This document shows positions 31,767 to 43,225 of a stretch of 64,000 nucleotides of DNA, one piece after another (the first letter of the stretch is position 1; the number at the start of each line of letters is the position of its first letter). The notes below the pieces were generated by a model that saw only the letters and a list, made by a program, of their open reading frames with translations, did no database searches and was not told the origin of the DNA. The position numbers and the translations under genes are program-made. The stretch is from Chrysemys picta bellii (Eukaryota; Chordata; Testudines; Emydidae): positions 35,389,549 through 35,453,548 of the forward strand of contig NC_088804.1 in NCBI RefSeq assembly GCF_011386835.1, read 5' to 3'.

Positions 31767-33539
31767 CCAGCAGGTCCACCCTTCAACCCCACCTTGTCAA
31801 TGGGGTCTTATACCAATGAAAGCATTTCCCTTAGAGGCATAGTGCTGTAAAATGGCTATCATGCATGTGATCCTGCTTCTGCCTACTAGAATAGGCCCTT
31901 CCCACAGAGGTCAGCTACTTAAACTGCCATTGGAGGCACTTCCAGCAAAACCATCTTCCATGAAAATGAGCTGATGAGGAGATTGGGCTAGATGGTGCCC
32001 ATGGTAAATGTGGCCCAAATAGAAACCAGCCATCATTTTCTGCTTGTGTCTTCTGTTCCGGTGGCCATGCAATGAATGTTCTTCCCCCAACACACACCAT
32101 TATCTGTGTTCTCCGTCTCTTCTGCATGTATGGTTATTGCAGACACGTTTTTGATTCCTGCTTTTTCCAGGAAGGTGCCATCTTCTTCTGTGTCTGGCTG
32201 GTGGGAATTAGTGGGGACCAAAATAGAAGCATCCTGTTCACATAGTGAGGATGCAAGGATTTACTCCTGCCCCACTATGATCTCAGGTTGCGCTTTGAAT
32301 CCTCCACCCCACATTCATACAGCTAGCCTTGTGCCTCCGAGAAGGGAAGTCATGTTTGGGAGCAAAAGGGCAGAGCAGGTAGAGGCCTTCTGCAGCAAGC
32401 CATCTGGAATTAGGGAGAGCACCTGGAAGTTGGGGATGGTGAACATTTTTTCAGTTTGTCTAGGGCAGTAAAGACCTTAATGAACACTGCCAGTGCTGGT
32501 TCTGTTTCCTGCTGGAGCTCTGATCCATACACGGGCCTAAACATATCCCTGACACGATTTGGAGTACTTATGAGTCCAGGTGGCACTAAGCTGCTACTTC
32601 ATGGGAAGGGTCAGGCTCTTAGGACAGCTCCTCCCCCAGTCACCGAATGGTCCACGGGGGAGAGGGAGTGTGTTCAGAGCAGCTAGGGTAAGAGCATGCA
32701 TTGGGAATGCTGCAAAATCACGTCCCTCTCTGCAGGAAGCTGATGCTGAGGAACATGGGAAATAGCTAGCAGCAGAAACACCAGGGACACTGAGACTTTT
32801 AGAGCTATTGAGGAGTTAGTGGTGGGGAGGTGGCAGTGAGACAAGAGAGGGGAAGAAGGAGTGTCAGGATTACAGGTACAAAACCACCCAGAGATTACGT
32901 GGTGGGGATGAAGAAATTGGATACATCTGAGGGGGCAGAAATGAGGGCAAATTGTACAAAGGGGACACTGAATTTCTGGTTGGGACCCCATCTGCATAGT
33001 ATTACACTGCTAACTATAACATCATCATTTAACTAGCCCCCCTGTATTTGATTCTCATAACATCAGATCCCCTTCCAAACAAGAAAAGTTTCCATAATTG
33101 AAGGACACAGACTTGAGAAACTTAGTCCTAGATTCAAGTTCATTGAGTCGAAAGCCAGTCCGCCCATTACCTGAGCAGTTAATAAAATCTATCGCCCTAT
33201 GATGGATTTTTTTTTCCTGCAGGCTAGAATTGATCTGTCCTCGTTGTGATTTGTGAGATGGAGGGAAAACACAAAATATAATCAGGATTTCTGCTGCACT
33301 GAAAAACTCCACTATGTTGCTTTTCCAGGGCTTGCAAGTAACTAAAGCTGCAGTGGTCATTTTTTTGATTTATTGAAAATAAAGCACACCTTATTAACAT
33401 TTTAATAAAGAGAATCTCTTTGCACCGGTGCTCTGAGTTGCTGTTATTTCCCCCTGTGCAATTCCATTCTCCGAAAGAGCAAAATACTAATGAAATCCAT
33501 AAAGCATGATTTGTAAGACTGAAACTAAACACACACATT
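31767..33539. other. Intergenic DNA upstream of CDH13
   Basis: There is no recognised transposon. A minus-strand segment around 32033-32221 translates to a protein-like string (HQPDTEEDGTFLEKAGIKNV) with no known domain and no splice support. Bases 33361-33420 are AT-rich, next to the promoter region. Confidence 0.35.
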
Positions 33540-33826
33540 CACCAAAGCCAAATGATTTCTAAAGGTGCTGTGTTTGTGAGAGGTGCTTGTCCAATATGTG
33601 TGATGCAAAATGGGGATGCTTTGTGAAGAAATCATCCTTGTAAAGCTATTGGTTCTGGTCATCAGACTCTATCCAATGCTTTAGTGATGATGCTGCTGAT
33701 CTATTTGGGAAGTTGGCTGGCTCTCAAGGCAGAGTCTCTTCTCAAAGGCTGTTTCACAGTGAAAATATGCTCAGTGCAGCCGAGTGCATGAATGAAAAAG
33801 CCTCCGGTACCGTCTAGTCTGGCAAA
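33540..33826 (+). promoter_or_regulatory. CDH13: CDH13 promoter region and 5' UTR
   Basis: This DNA lies directly upstream of the CDH13 start codon. The block 33705-33826 contains GGGAAGTTGGCTGGCTCTC, GAAAATATGCTCAGTGCAGC and CGAGTGCATGAATGAAAA, which I recall as strongly similar to the mammalian CDH13 5' UTR. Inverted CCAAT-like words occur at about 33648 (TATTGG) and a CCAAT at about 33673. I see no TATA box at a convincing distance. Only three CpG sites fall in the last 165 bases before the splice donor, so unlike the human promoter there is no obvious CpG island at the ATG. The transcription start is not determined. Confidence 0.65.
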
Positions 33827-33871
33827 ATGCAGCACAAAACTCAACTTACTCTGCCCTTTCTACTATCCCAG
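33827..33871 (+). CDS. CDH13: CDH13 (T-cadherin) first coding exon
   Basis: The exon encodes MQHKTQLTLPFLLSQ, the start of the signal peptide of T-cadherin (cadherin-13, H-cadherin), a GPI-anchored cadherin without a cytoplasmic tail that acts in cell adhesion, guidance and adiponectin/LDL binding at the cell surface. Chicken T-cadherin, as I recall it, starts with the same 15 residues except Ser for Pro at position 10. Human has MQPRTPLVLCVLLSQ. The exon ends in CCCAG followed by GTAAGA, and the intron is phase 0 as in the human gene. The ATG follows AAA. The next exon, which should begin with a VLLL-type hydrophobic stretch, is not in the window, in line with the very large intron 1 of this gene. 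Too short to be noticed by length alone, the call rests on exact peptide and donor agreement. Confidence 0.88.
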
Positions 33872-34113
33872 GTAAGAAATGGGATTTTTTTTTCTTGCTT
33901 TCATTCATCTTCTCTCTTCTGCATTTGGATTTGGAAGTATTTGTGATTCAGGTCTGATTTCTGAGTAATTATACGTTGCTCGAATTACTGTTGAAGGAGG
34001 CAAGATCTCTGTTATAAGGCAGTTGCCAGGAATGTAGAATCTCGTATCTCCCTGATTTACAATTACAACAAATTTGCTCTGCGATATGTAATAATGTTTT
34101 CCTTTCAGGGGGA

Positions 34114-34134
34114 GTGTGTGTGTGTGTGTGTGTG
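34114..34134. repeat. (GT)n microsatellite
   Basis: About 10.5 uninterrupted GT units, 240 bp inside CDH13 intron 1. Confidence 0.95.
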
Positions 34135-34543
34135 ATCTTTCAAGTGTTTCGGTAGCAGCAGCAATATTTTGTCATATCAAATCCTGCAACTTTGATATGC
34201 CTTTTTCCTCTGTGGCTTGTGCCGGTTAGAAGAGTCTGTTACAGACAGCTCACCTTATTTATTGCTTTCTAGAAAAAAGATGCGGATGGAAAAAAAATCA
34301 AAGCATGCAAAAGCTCCCCCCTCCACCTCTTGACATGTATAGTATTCGATGTTAGTGACTTACTATGCAGCCTTTCCCCTTATTAACTGTAATAGATCCC
34401 CTCTGCCAGAAAGCAGAAAAAACTCCCAGCCTTGAAACCCAGGGGGCTGCTCCAGCCCTGCTGCTTCTGTCACTCAAAGCAGAGGAACTCGCTGAGTTCT
34501 TTCTTCTCTCTACCTTTTGGTTTCTTTCTCCCTCTTTTCCCTT

Positions 34544-34556
34544 CCCCCCCCCCCCC
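34544..34556. repeat. Poly(C) tract of 13
   Basis: Thirteen consecutive C after a CT-rich stretch (34490-34543). Confidence 0.9.
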
Positions 34557-34559
34557 ATA

Positions 34560-35917
34560 CCCCTTTTATATGTTTAGTTTTGAAAGCACCGTGTGATGTT
34601 TGAGGTTTCTTTATTGGTGTCCGGAGTGAAACACATATTCTGTCCTAGTAGCTCTGTAAACTCCCATTGAGGGAAAGCATCGCCGGCTCCCCCTGAGTTA
34701 AAAGTTAATTCCTTTTTGACTTGGGGCTTGAATGGCTTTGTTAACCCATAGGAGCCCGGCGTGTTCTGGACTGCTCATGCTTGGGATGCTGAGTCGGTGT
34801 GTGCATCCGCAGTCTCTAAACGGATTTTAAGCTTCCTTTTACAGAATGAGAGAGAATGGTGAGGGCTCGTTGCAGGGAAAGCTTTGCTGCTGAGGGGAGG
34901 CATGCCGAGGGTCTGTGAGCAGAAGGCAGCTGGATAAACTGAGTGCATGCACGCTGTGGCTCAAGGGTGGGCATGCTTGGCTTCTAGTGCAACCTGTCTG
35001 CAGCTGGGAGCGCCCATGTGGGTGGCTGGTGAAACTACGGTACAAAGTGAGAATTGGTGTCTTGCTGGGAATTTGCTTGAGGGAGCGGATGGGTGGGTTC
35101 GACTGCCTGTGCGCTAAGAGGAGTCCCACTTAAAGGGAACAACAGAAGAAGAGGGATGGTGCAGAGTCTGGTTCTTTATAAGTTGTGTGTAAATGCTGCT
35201 GTTCTAGGTCACGTCCATGGGGCCAAGATATGGCGGTGATGGAAGCATTAGGAATGCTCATGCTGGCGATGTGTATATGGGAGGCCACATACACAATGCT
35301 AGGCTCTATGGGCTGCCTGGGTGGGCATGTAAATGGGCAGGGGGTCAGGCGAGCTAAGCTGCTTGCTGAGGCTGCACGTATGGGAGAGCGGGCCTGCTGC
35401 TGCCTGCGACTGGCATGGCCTGAGGCTCTGGGACTGGCTGGCAGTGCCCGCGTGGGCGTCAGGTTGGAGAAGCTGCAAGAATGGGCTGAGATTCAAGGGC
35501 TGGCTGGGACTGAACGTGCAGACAGCTGGGCAAGGTCAGCTGCCAGCAAAGGCTGAATCATGGAGAGAACAGGTGCTAACCAGAGAGGGTGCGGTCTGGG
35601 AACACCCAACGCTGCAGCGGGAACCTGGCTCATGCACTAAGCTGACACCCTCACCCAAGGATGCCATCTCCACTGCATTTCACCCTGCTTTCTCTGTGAC
35701 TTCAGGCTTTTCAATCCTGTGGTTTTTTTAATGCATCAAATTAGTCAGCTCAGGCTTCCGTTCTTATTCAAACATTCCTCTTTTGTCAAGAAGCAACAGG
35801 AAGGCACCTTTCAATAACACTCCACCAATGGCCTGTTGAGAAAGCAGCTTGCATTTTAGAGTCGGCCGAGCACTTCATAGTCTATTAGTGCCCAATCCTG
35901 CAAGGTGCTGAACACCT
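34560..35917. other. Intronic DNA, GC-richer between 34.9 and 35.6 kb
   Basis: The part around 34930-35560 is rich in GGCTGG and CTGCC words (for example GCCTGAGGCTCTGGGACTGG, GGCTGGCTGGGACTGA) and supports 123- and 132-codon frames with low-complexity, motif-free translations. I see no repeat family ends. Confidence 0.3.
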
Positions 35918-36040
35918 GATCCTGCAAACCACTGTAGCACGTGCTTAACTTTAGGCATGTAAGTAGCCCCGTTGAAGTCACTGGGGCTGCTCACATGCTT
36001 AAGTTAAGTAGCTGCTTAAGTGATTTGCTGAGTTGAGGCC
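35918..36040. mobile_element. Short palindromic MITE (GATCCTGCAA type)
   Basis: It starts GATCCTGCAAACCACTGTAG. The centre is an inverted pair, AGCACGTGCTTAACTTTAGG and CACATGCTTAAGTTAAGTAG, around TTGAAGTCACTGGGGCTGC. The right end is more diverged. The copy at 55941-56041 has cleaner ends. Confidence 0.5.
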
Positions 36041-38179
36041 AGAGAGTTGAGCATAATGCAGGATTGAGTTCTTAGTGTTTAATAATACCCAGTGTTGAAG
36101 GGTGTTCAAACTGTGATCCATCCTCTCCTATCAGGATGGGAAGGTTTAGCAGGCAGTCTACCTAGTGATTTTTTTCTTTTTAAAATGTACTTGATTAAAA
36201 AAAAAAACCTATAATGTCAGCAAGTGAATTCATTAGGAAATCAGTTCAATTGGTAATAAGAAAGTGTACACCTGTTCTGTTGAATATAGTCAGGGTAAAA
36301 TATTAATTGTTGGTGGTACATGAGACATAGACAGTGGGAGGGGAGGGCAAAGGGGAATTATTAAAATGCTGTTCAGATATCCTCTTAGACTCAACGCACA
36401 CACAGAACTTTCATGTGACAGGAGGAGTAAACAGAAGAATGGGAGAAACAACATATTAAACAAATGTAGCCATCTGGCACCGGTAGTGTTTGTAACACAT
36501 TTTTGTTAGGTATTTTTTTTTCTTCACAGCAGTAACAACAGCTACTTCTATAACCTCATGCTAGTGGAACTAGCAAAAATCAATCCTGATAAGCTGATTT
36601 CTAAATAATAAACATCAGTAAATGCAATACTTTTGGGGGACAGTGGAGGAAAAGCATAATTCAATTTCAAAACAACAAGGGATACATTTGGGGGAGGGAA
36701 AACAAAGCAAATCTATACTCTGCAGAGTACATTCCCGGCCATGAGAATATTAAATGTGCAGAGATGAAAGTTTTATATTTTTATTTTTTCAGGTCAAAAG
36801 TAATTAATAAAAGAAAATCAGTCTTTTAAAACATAAATTGACATTTTTAAATAGTCAGTGGTTGACAAGTACAGGCTAAGAGCCAATTTTCCAGACACTA
36901 TACCATCATCCTCATTGGCCAAGTGTACTTTATGAGTTGGTTTGTTTGGTGAGGGTTAACCTATATTAGGAAGATGATTGATCACTGGATTTTAATTTGC
37001 TACCCAAAAGACAGTCTACTTGATGGGATTGTTTTACTATCATTTATGTCTCTCCTAATTTGATGGAGGAAGACTGTTTCTCAGTATCTCTATCTAAGTG
37101 GCTAAAGAGGACGGGCTCCTAAGAATATGTCGGTTTATGGTAATCTTTAAGATTTTGCAGGAATGTGTGCACTGTACAATTTAATCAATCTAAGGTTACA
37201 GTGAACATTTGGAAGGTTTGCTGGTAACTTGTATCTGTGCATTTAATCATAAAAAATACAATCGGGAGTAAATACCTATAGATCGCTAAATATTCTCCCT
37301 ACATAGAAAACTTAATTTCACCAAAACTAACATTTGCTAAAATTTACATACAAAAGTTTTATTTGTAGGAAAATATAATTCTTCAAGGGGGTTGCTTTGG
37401 CATGTCTATGTACTACATTGAAATATGGACAATTGAATCCAACTTTATCATCAATTTGAAACCAACAGTATCATCAAATGGCTGTCAGTAGGTTATACAG
37501 ATAATTGTTCTGCTGTAGCTTACAATATAAGGAAGCTACAGTGTCTGAGAATTCTAGGAATCCATGTGATATCTACATGTATTGTTATCAATATATATCT
37601 TGAATAGCTAGTTCCAGAACACATCCTTCATACGTACACACCAACACAGCTGTAAGAATTATTCAGCTGTCCTTTATTTTTCAAATTTCTCCAGAAGAGG
37701 GCTCCATGCACAGCATGAAAGTTAAAAGTAATATCTGAAAAGCATTGGAAGTTGAGCAGCTGCAGGAAAAAGAAGAATCTCATTCACAAACAGAAACTCT
37801 GTAGAAATAACTTGAAAGATTTTGCTCAAGTTCTAGTCTCAAACATTTCCTTCTTGTCTTGTTATTGCATCTGATTTGATGGCATAATTAGGGTTACTTA
37901 TCATTTCAGAGGCCTACATCGAGAAAGTTATGTATCATGTAGTCGTACTTGGGACTTTAGCCTTTTAACCCGGAACTTACTGGTTGAGTACTTTACTTTT
38001 GCATGCGCTAGCACAGTAATGATTGGACAATGTTCTTCAAATGTCGCTTTAAAAAAAGGCCTTGTTCTTCCATGCCAAATGTTTCCTGGATTATTTTTTT
38101 AAATCAGTGGAGTTGTATCTGCTTATACGTGGTGTGAAAATGACCCAGGGGGCTAACACTCCTGCTTCTGTGGACAGTG
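36041..38179. other. AT-rich intronic DNA without recognised repeats
   Basis: This is a long AT-rich single-copy stretch with short poly-A and poly-T runs. I see no exon or transposon signature. It may contain non-coding conserved blocks, which cannot be told from one sequence. Confidence 0.4.
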
Positions 38180-38480
38180 CCAAGGAATTTTTAACATCTC
38201 ACTCTGACGATGGTACCTCCAAATAATACAGTGCCTTGTAGCATCATGCTGTGGCACTGGTTTAATACTGCCTCAGAAGGAAGCATGCCCCCCGCTGAAT
38301 CATCAATGTCGCTACCTGCAGCAACTCTGGGTTTTCCCTTGCACAGGATCTGGCCAGACCCAACAATTCTGGCCATGTGAGATCTGAAACAATCGCAGGC
38401 CGAGATGGTGGGGCAGTTGATAATGGAAATGCTGCTACAACTTTATCTGTAGTGTCGTAAATGGTACAGCTATAGCAGAG
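38180..38480 (-). mobile_element. Probable 5S-type ancient SINE, 5' half
   Basis: Read on the minus strand, TGTTTCAGATCTCACATGG, then AGAGTTGCTGCAGGTAGCGA, CATTGATGATTCAGCGGG and AGTGCCACAGCATGATGCTA follow the order I recall for 5S-derived amniote SINEs. It would be the 5' counterpart of the element at 20985-21666. The 5S-like box is weak. Confidence 0.4.
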
Positions 38481-40075
38481 CACGTTAAATATTGCTGGAT
38501 CTTACTTTCCTTCTCTGCAAGATATTTGAGACATATCTAGTTTATTCAAGCGTTTAGTGGCATTGATAAGACGATGAAATTAGTTTTCACCTAAGTCCTG
38601 TTGTGCGTAGTGCTTTTGGTGTGGCAAACAGGTGACTTTACAACCTCTCAAGTTGGTTCTCTTCCTTTTAACATGTGAAGACAGAGGAAGAGAACAGAGC
38701 TGTGATGGTATAATTCCCCCCCCCTTCTCCCCCCTCCCAGTCAAGGGACTTATTTTTTTCATTTATGCATTTCTTGTCTTCAGCAGGTGGAGGCAACCCT
38801 CTTGCTGTCAGGATTTTGGCTTCAGGCCTTACAACTGTTAGGCCAGAGTAAGACATATGTGCTTTTCTTAAGGGCTCTTCCTCTAGGCTAGGATTTGAAG
38901 CAGAAATGCAAGGATAACAGCTTTCCTCTTCGGATTTCCACTTGGCGATTCCTCCACCCCCACTTCACCATGATAAATGCTAGTGGCCAAATTCTCTTTT
39001 CATTTACATCCCTGCACTCCAGTTAACACAGAGTGTCACCTGTGCAACGAAGAGGGGAACTTGTTCCTAAGCCTACAGCTAGCTGTCCGGTGGTCTGATT
39101 TCAGGTCACTTTAGTTGTCCTTCCTCCATAATGTTGTTAGTGGATAGAGGTCATAGGACATTAGATGCCAGACGAAAAGAATGTAAAAATACAGGATTGT
39201 TGGTTCCCTTGCTAGGCACCAAATTCTGTTCTGTTCCATGAAGCACCATTGATTGACAGTGTCATCAGACTTTAGCCTACTGTTGAGATAATAGTGTAGA
39301 CTTGTGGTATGGATTGTGTTATCTCTTCTAGCAAAAGAATCTGATTGCTCCAAAAACCTTATTCCTTTTCTTGTGGAGTGAACTCGTATCCCCCATTACC
39401 ATATCAAATATTCAATTCTATTTTGCACTATTAATTTTCTTAGAAACAGTCCTCAGAACAGCTTTAAGGGGTTTCAAATGGGGGAGGCATTACAGTGGGG
39501 GATGGGGAAATTATTTATAACTCTAAGGGTATGTGAGAGAGACTTGCTGGCAAGCATGAGCAGAGAGAGAAATTGGATTTCTTAAAGCTTTTAGCTGTTT
39601 ATTGTGCAAAAGAACAATCATGCTAGTTCTAGTGAGGACTTGGAAAGCTGGAAGCTAGTGGCCCCAGTCCTGCAAGTTCTCCTAGACAGATCAATCCCAT
39701 GGATGTGGGGCCTGCACAAGAGGATTGGGCATTGTGGAACAACTTGCAGGATTGGGGGTCTTTCCATTGTAATGTCCAGCTGTCTGTATTATGCATGAGT
39801 AAAAAGGCATTGTAACATTTACTGAAATTGTGGAAAATATCAGGCTAGCTACTTTATACACAATTACCCCTTGCTTTACATCACCTTTGCATAATTTAAA
39901 CATGTCAGAAGGGATTTTGATCAAACTTCCAGAATAGAAAAGACCTCTCTGAGATGGAGGATATTGAGCCCCCAGGGAAAATTTTACAAATGTTACGAGT
40001 GCATGAAAATTCAGTCTCCTGATGTCACCTTAACTAGAGCTTTCACTACCATGAAAATCACTGTCCACATTCATG
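38481..40075. other. Intronic DNA, no recognised features
   Basis: Apart from C/T-rich runs at 38715-38740, I see nothing beyond chance frames. Confidence 0.4.
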
Positions 40076-40156
40076 GGGCCAAGATTCTCTGCTAGTGAAA
40101 TTGGCATAAATCCACTGAGGCGCTATGCCATCGTGCATCAGCTGAGAATCTGGCTC
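40076..40156. mobile_element. Short palindromic MITE (GGGCCAGATTCTC type)
   Basis: The ends GGGCCAAGATTCTCTGCT and AGCTGAGAATCTGGCTC are inverted copies, with AATTGGCATAAATCCACTGA inside. Same family as 41758-41856 and 52301-52387. Confidence 0.6.
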
Positions 40157-41757
40157 ATTGTATATAAATGTACATGGCTGGCTAAAACAACACATACGGG
40201 GCGTGCCGTAGAGTTCAAGACTCACTGTTTGTCAAGCTTGCTTTCCCCCCCCCTCAGCAGACTGGTGATTTCAACTCTCCCAGCGTCCGGCGGCAATCTT
40301 TGAAATGCAATAGTTGCACACATACTCCCAGAGTCTAGCATTAGTAACAGTTTTCTGGGAAGAAATGGGGCTCTTGAACAGCATTCTCAAGCCAGTTTGC
40401 AGCAGGACCTGTGTCTTTCCTCAGGCAGGTTTCCTGGATCTGAATGTAGGCATGAATCTCCCCAGAGACATCCCTCTGGGTGGCCCTGAGGAACACATTT
40501 TATCAAATGATAAAATAAACGATGGGAACTAACATCCTTTTGAACCATGCACCACTATGTCCAGAGCTCTGAAAGCTGGACGTATCACCGCTGCATCGTT
40601 GATGAAGCAGGAAATCCTAAGCACCTATGTCTAAGCACAATGAGACAGGCTCAGCCATGAGGGTTTGATAGGCATTTCCCATCAAATTACATTTGTTATT
40701 TTCATGGCTGGGGTTTTGCTGAGTCAAAAACCTGGACCTTCAGAGGAGCCATGTAATGGGAAATGGGGACCTTTTTGACTCTTCTGCCCAGTGGGGTCTG
40801 AGTTTTCAGCTGTCATGTTGATTGATTTGGCTAGACTACTAGCCAAATGTAACCACGGACAGGTTAACTGCTTGCAGAGACAGAATCAGTGGCCTTACAT
40901 GTGTTGAAAGAGACACAGGTGGCACCTGCTGAAACAGGTCCTCCTTGAAATTTACATATGTGAGGGAGGATTGACGGCTGTGGCTAAAAGTAAAGGGATG
41001 AGATTTGTGAAACAGGCATCTGTCTGTCTAGGGGGACGTTTATATCACAGTAGTACAGGAGGGCTGGAGCCAAGTGGCTTTTCCCTCTTCCTAAAATGTC
41101 TTGTGTTCTCATAATTGATGAACTGATGGAACTAGCTGATGCTCTGAACTCCATAAACTCTGCTTTTTGAATACCAAGAGCCTTATTAACCTATCAATGT
41201 ACAGATTTTGGTGGTTTGAATACAAAAACACCCAGGGCTGGATTCTATCACCCTATACACATTTTCAGTAGTACCTTACTAGGCAATAAGGTACTCCTCG
41301 GGGTTAGCAAGGGTGTCAGAATGAACCCTAATAATGATCATAAATGAGGGGATGTATATTTGAAATGCTTCTGTTATGAGACGGATAGTGGTCTGACATG
41401 CTCTCAGTTTGCTGTGCTGACTCTTTATTTTATGCTACTGTTCTAATCGTGACACTTTAATAAAAGAAAAGAGCAGAACAATCTTTAGTTTTAAATCCAC
41501 TTACCCTATTTGTGGGATGCGTTCAGTCGACGAACCACACAGGAATTTCCATATTCTGCACAGTAGGGATATTGATTATTGCAGTGTGTCAAAGAGAGGC
41601 AGCCTTTCCGGTGTCACTTTCATAGCCACCCCCGTTGTATCTGGAACAGGGTGGGGGCAGACAGCTATGATCTGCGAATAAGCTGTTATTTAGTGGAGGT
41701 GACTTTCTGCATCACATGTCTCTTAAACTTAGCAACAACCATTTCTGTTAATGATGC
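40157..41757. other. Intronic DNA, no recognised features
   Basis: A weak palindromic remnant may lie at 41230-41330 (GGCTGGATTCTATCACCC ... GGGTGTCAGAATGAACCC). Otherwise nothing is recognised. Confidence 0.35.
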
Positions 41758-41856
41758 TGGGCCAGATTCTCAGCTGGTGTCACTTGGGATCACTCCATTG
41801 ACTACACTGTAATTAACGGAGCAAGACCAATTGACCCCAGCTGAGATGCTGGCCCA
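41758..41856. mobile_element. Short palindromic MITE with clear inverted ends
   Basis: It starts TGGGCCAGATTCTCAGCTGG and ends CCAGCTGAGATGCTGGCCCA, an 18 of 20 inverted match. It is nearly a single palindrome of 99 bp. Confidence 0.75.
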
Positions 41857-43147
41857 CTGTGGTTACAAAGCGTGATTACTATCAACATTCCATATTTCCA
41901 TTATGCATCTATTGGAGTACTTATATGGCTCCTGTTCCCATGCTATCTGAGCACCTTGCAAACAACAATGAATGTATCCTCACTTCCCCAAAATAAATGC
42001 TGAGAGATGACAGGCAACATTATTTTGAAGTGGGAGACTGGCTTTGCCGTCTGCCTGTTCCATTGACTTTAGCACTATTATATTAGTTGACTAATGATCT
42101 AGGCTGCTGTCGTTTTTACTTCTGGATGTTGATTCAGTAGCGACAGTTCGTCATACTGACCAAAGATTACTTCTGATTGGCTGAAGCCCAGAATAAATTC
42201 CTTTTCTAGGTCGATCATAAGCTAGTTAAGGTACACATTTTTTTAAAAGTCTGCTATGCTTTTTTAAAATATAATCAGTCCTGATTGGCCAAAGTATTAC
42301 CCATTCAGCTGACGCCATTTTGCATTTGGTGTACAGTAGGAGCTATTAACAAGGGAACTCTTCATTGTCATTACCACACATATACCCTAGAGATCTGCTG
42401 TTCTAGGTATAAGTGAACACATGTGATACACTCAGATATCATTTAGGTTAAGTGAGTTGCCCTAGGCCACTGAGGGAGTCTGTCACAGCTGAGATTAGCA
42501 CTCAAATTCAAGGACTCCTAACTATGCCTTTTTGTAGTTAATTTGTTGACTGGCATGGAAAATTCAGAGCTAAAGATTTTAGAAAGGCCACCTTAAATGA
42601 TTATCTCTTCCTATGCCTGCTGTGTGTTTCAGATGAGGATTCAGTTTTCTTCCATTTGCTTCTCAAAAGTTTTATTTTGTGCCTTTTTTCCTCCTTCCAA
42701 ATACATATAACCTGTTTCTTAATGACTGTTAATGGGAGCTAAACACATACATGAATTATGAATGGCTGAACCAGTTTGGATAAAGTAGAGACTGACTTGA
42801 TCCTTTGCCTAGAGCTCAGATTGAACCGAACCCAAGCTGTTCTTTCGACTTTTATTCTTCACTAGTTTTCATTTTTGTGTATCTCTGCACTTATGGGTTC
42901 CAGCCAGGATCTGAAGCGGATGTGCCAACATACAACAAGAGAAGCTGCCCTTGTGTTATCTCCAGCCTGACTGGAAGCCAGAAGCATCAGAAATCATCTT
43001 TACATTTTCTGCCTCATTTTGCAGGCCACAGGAAGGTCAGGTAGTTCTTCTGTGTGCTTATCAACTCTAAACCTACCTCCACCACTCCTCACAACTGAAG
43101 AACTGACCTGTTTGCAAGGAATAATTCATCCTGTGTATGTCTCAGGT
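41857..43147. other. Intronic DNA with an MIR-like scrap
   Basis: Bases 42440-42530 (AAGTGAGTTGCCCTAGGCCA ... CAAATTCAAGGACTCCTAAC) look like a reversed SINE core remnant. Two TGATTGGC words at about 42175 and 42284 are CCAAT-like. No exon is seen. Confidence 0.35.
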
Positions 43148-43225
43148 GGGGATAGACTTGACCAAAAGTCCATTGAAGTCAGTAGAAAGACTTTCATTGA
43201 CTTCCTTGAGCTTTGGCTCAGACCC
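43148..43225. mobile_element. Short palindromic MITE (CCATTGAAGTCA type)
   Basis: The left GACTTGACCAAAAGTCCATT and the right GAGCTTTGGCTCAGACC are inverted, and the centre CATTGAAGTCAGTAGAAAGA / TTCATTGACTTCC is palindromic. Confidence 0.5.

Noticed and set aside
35185..35731. 123- and 132-codon frames in GC-rich intron DNA
   Set aside because: No motifs, heavy overlap of the frames, and no plausible splice pattern. Considered as an alternative first exon of CDH13 and not supported.
38180..38480. 5S rRNA gene
   Set aside because: The similarity is weak and lies in a SINE-like context. The internal control region is not intact.
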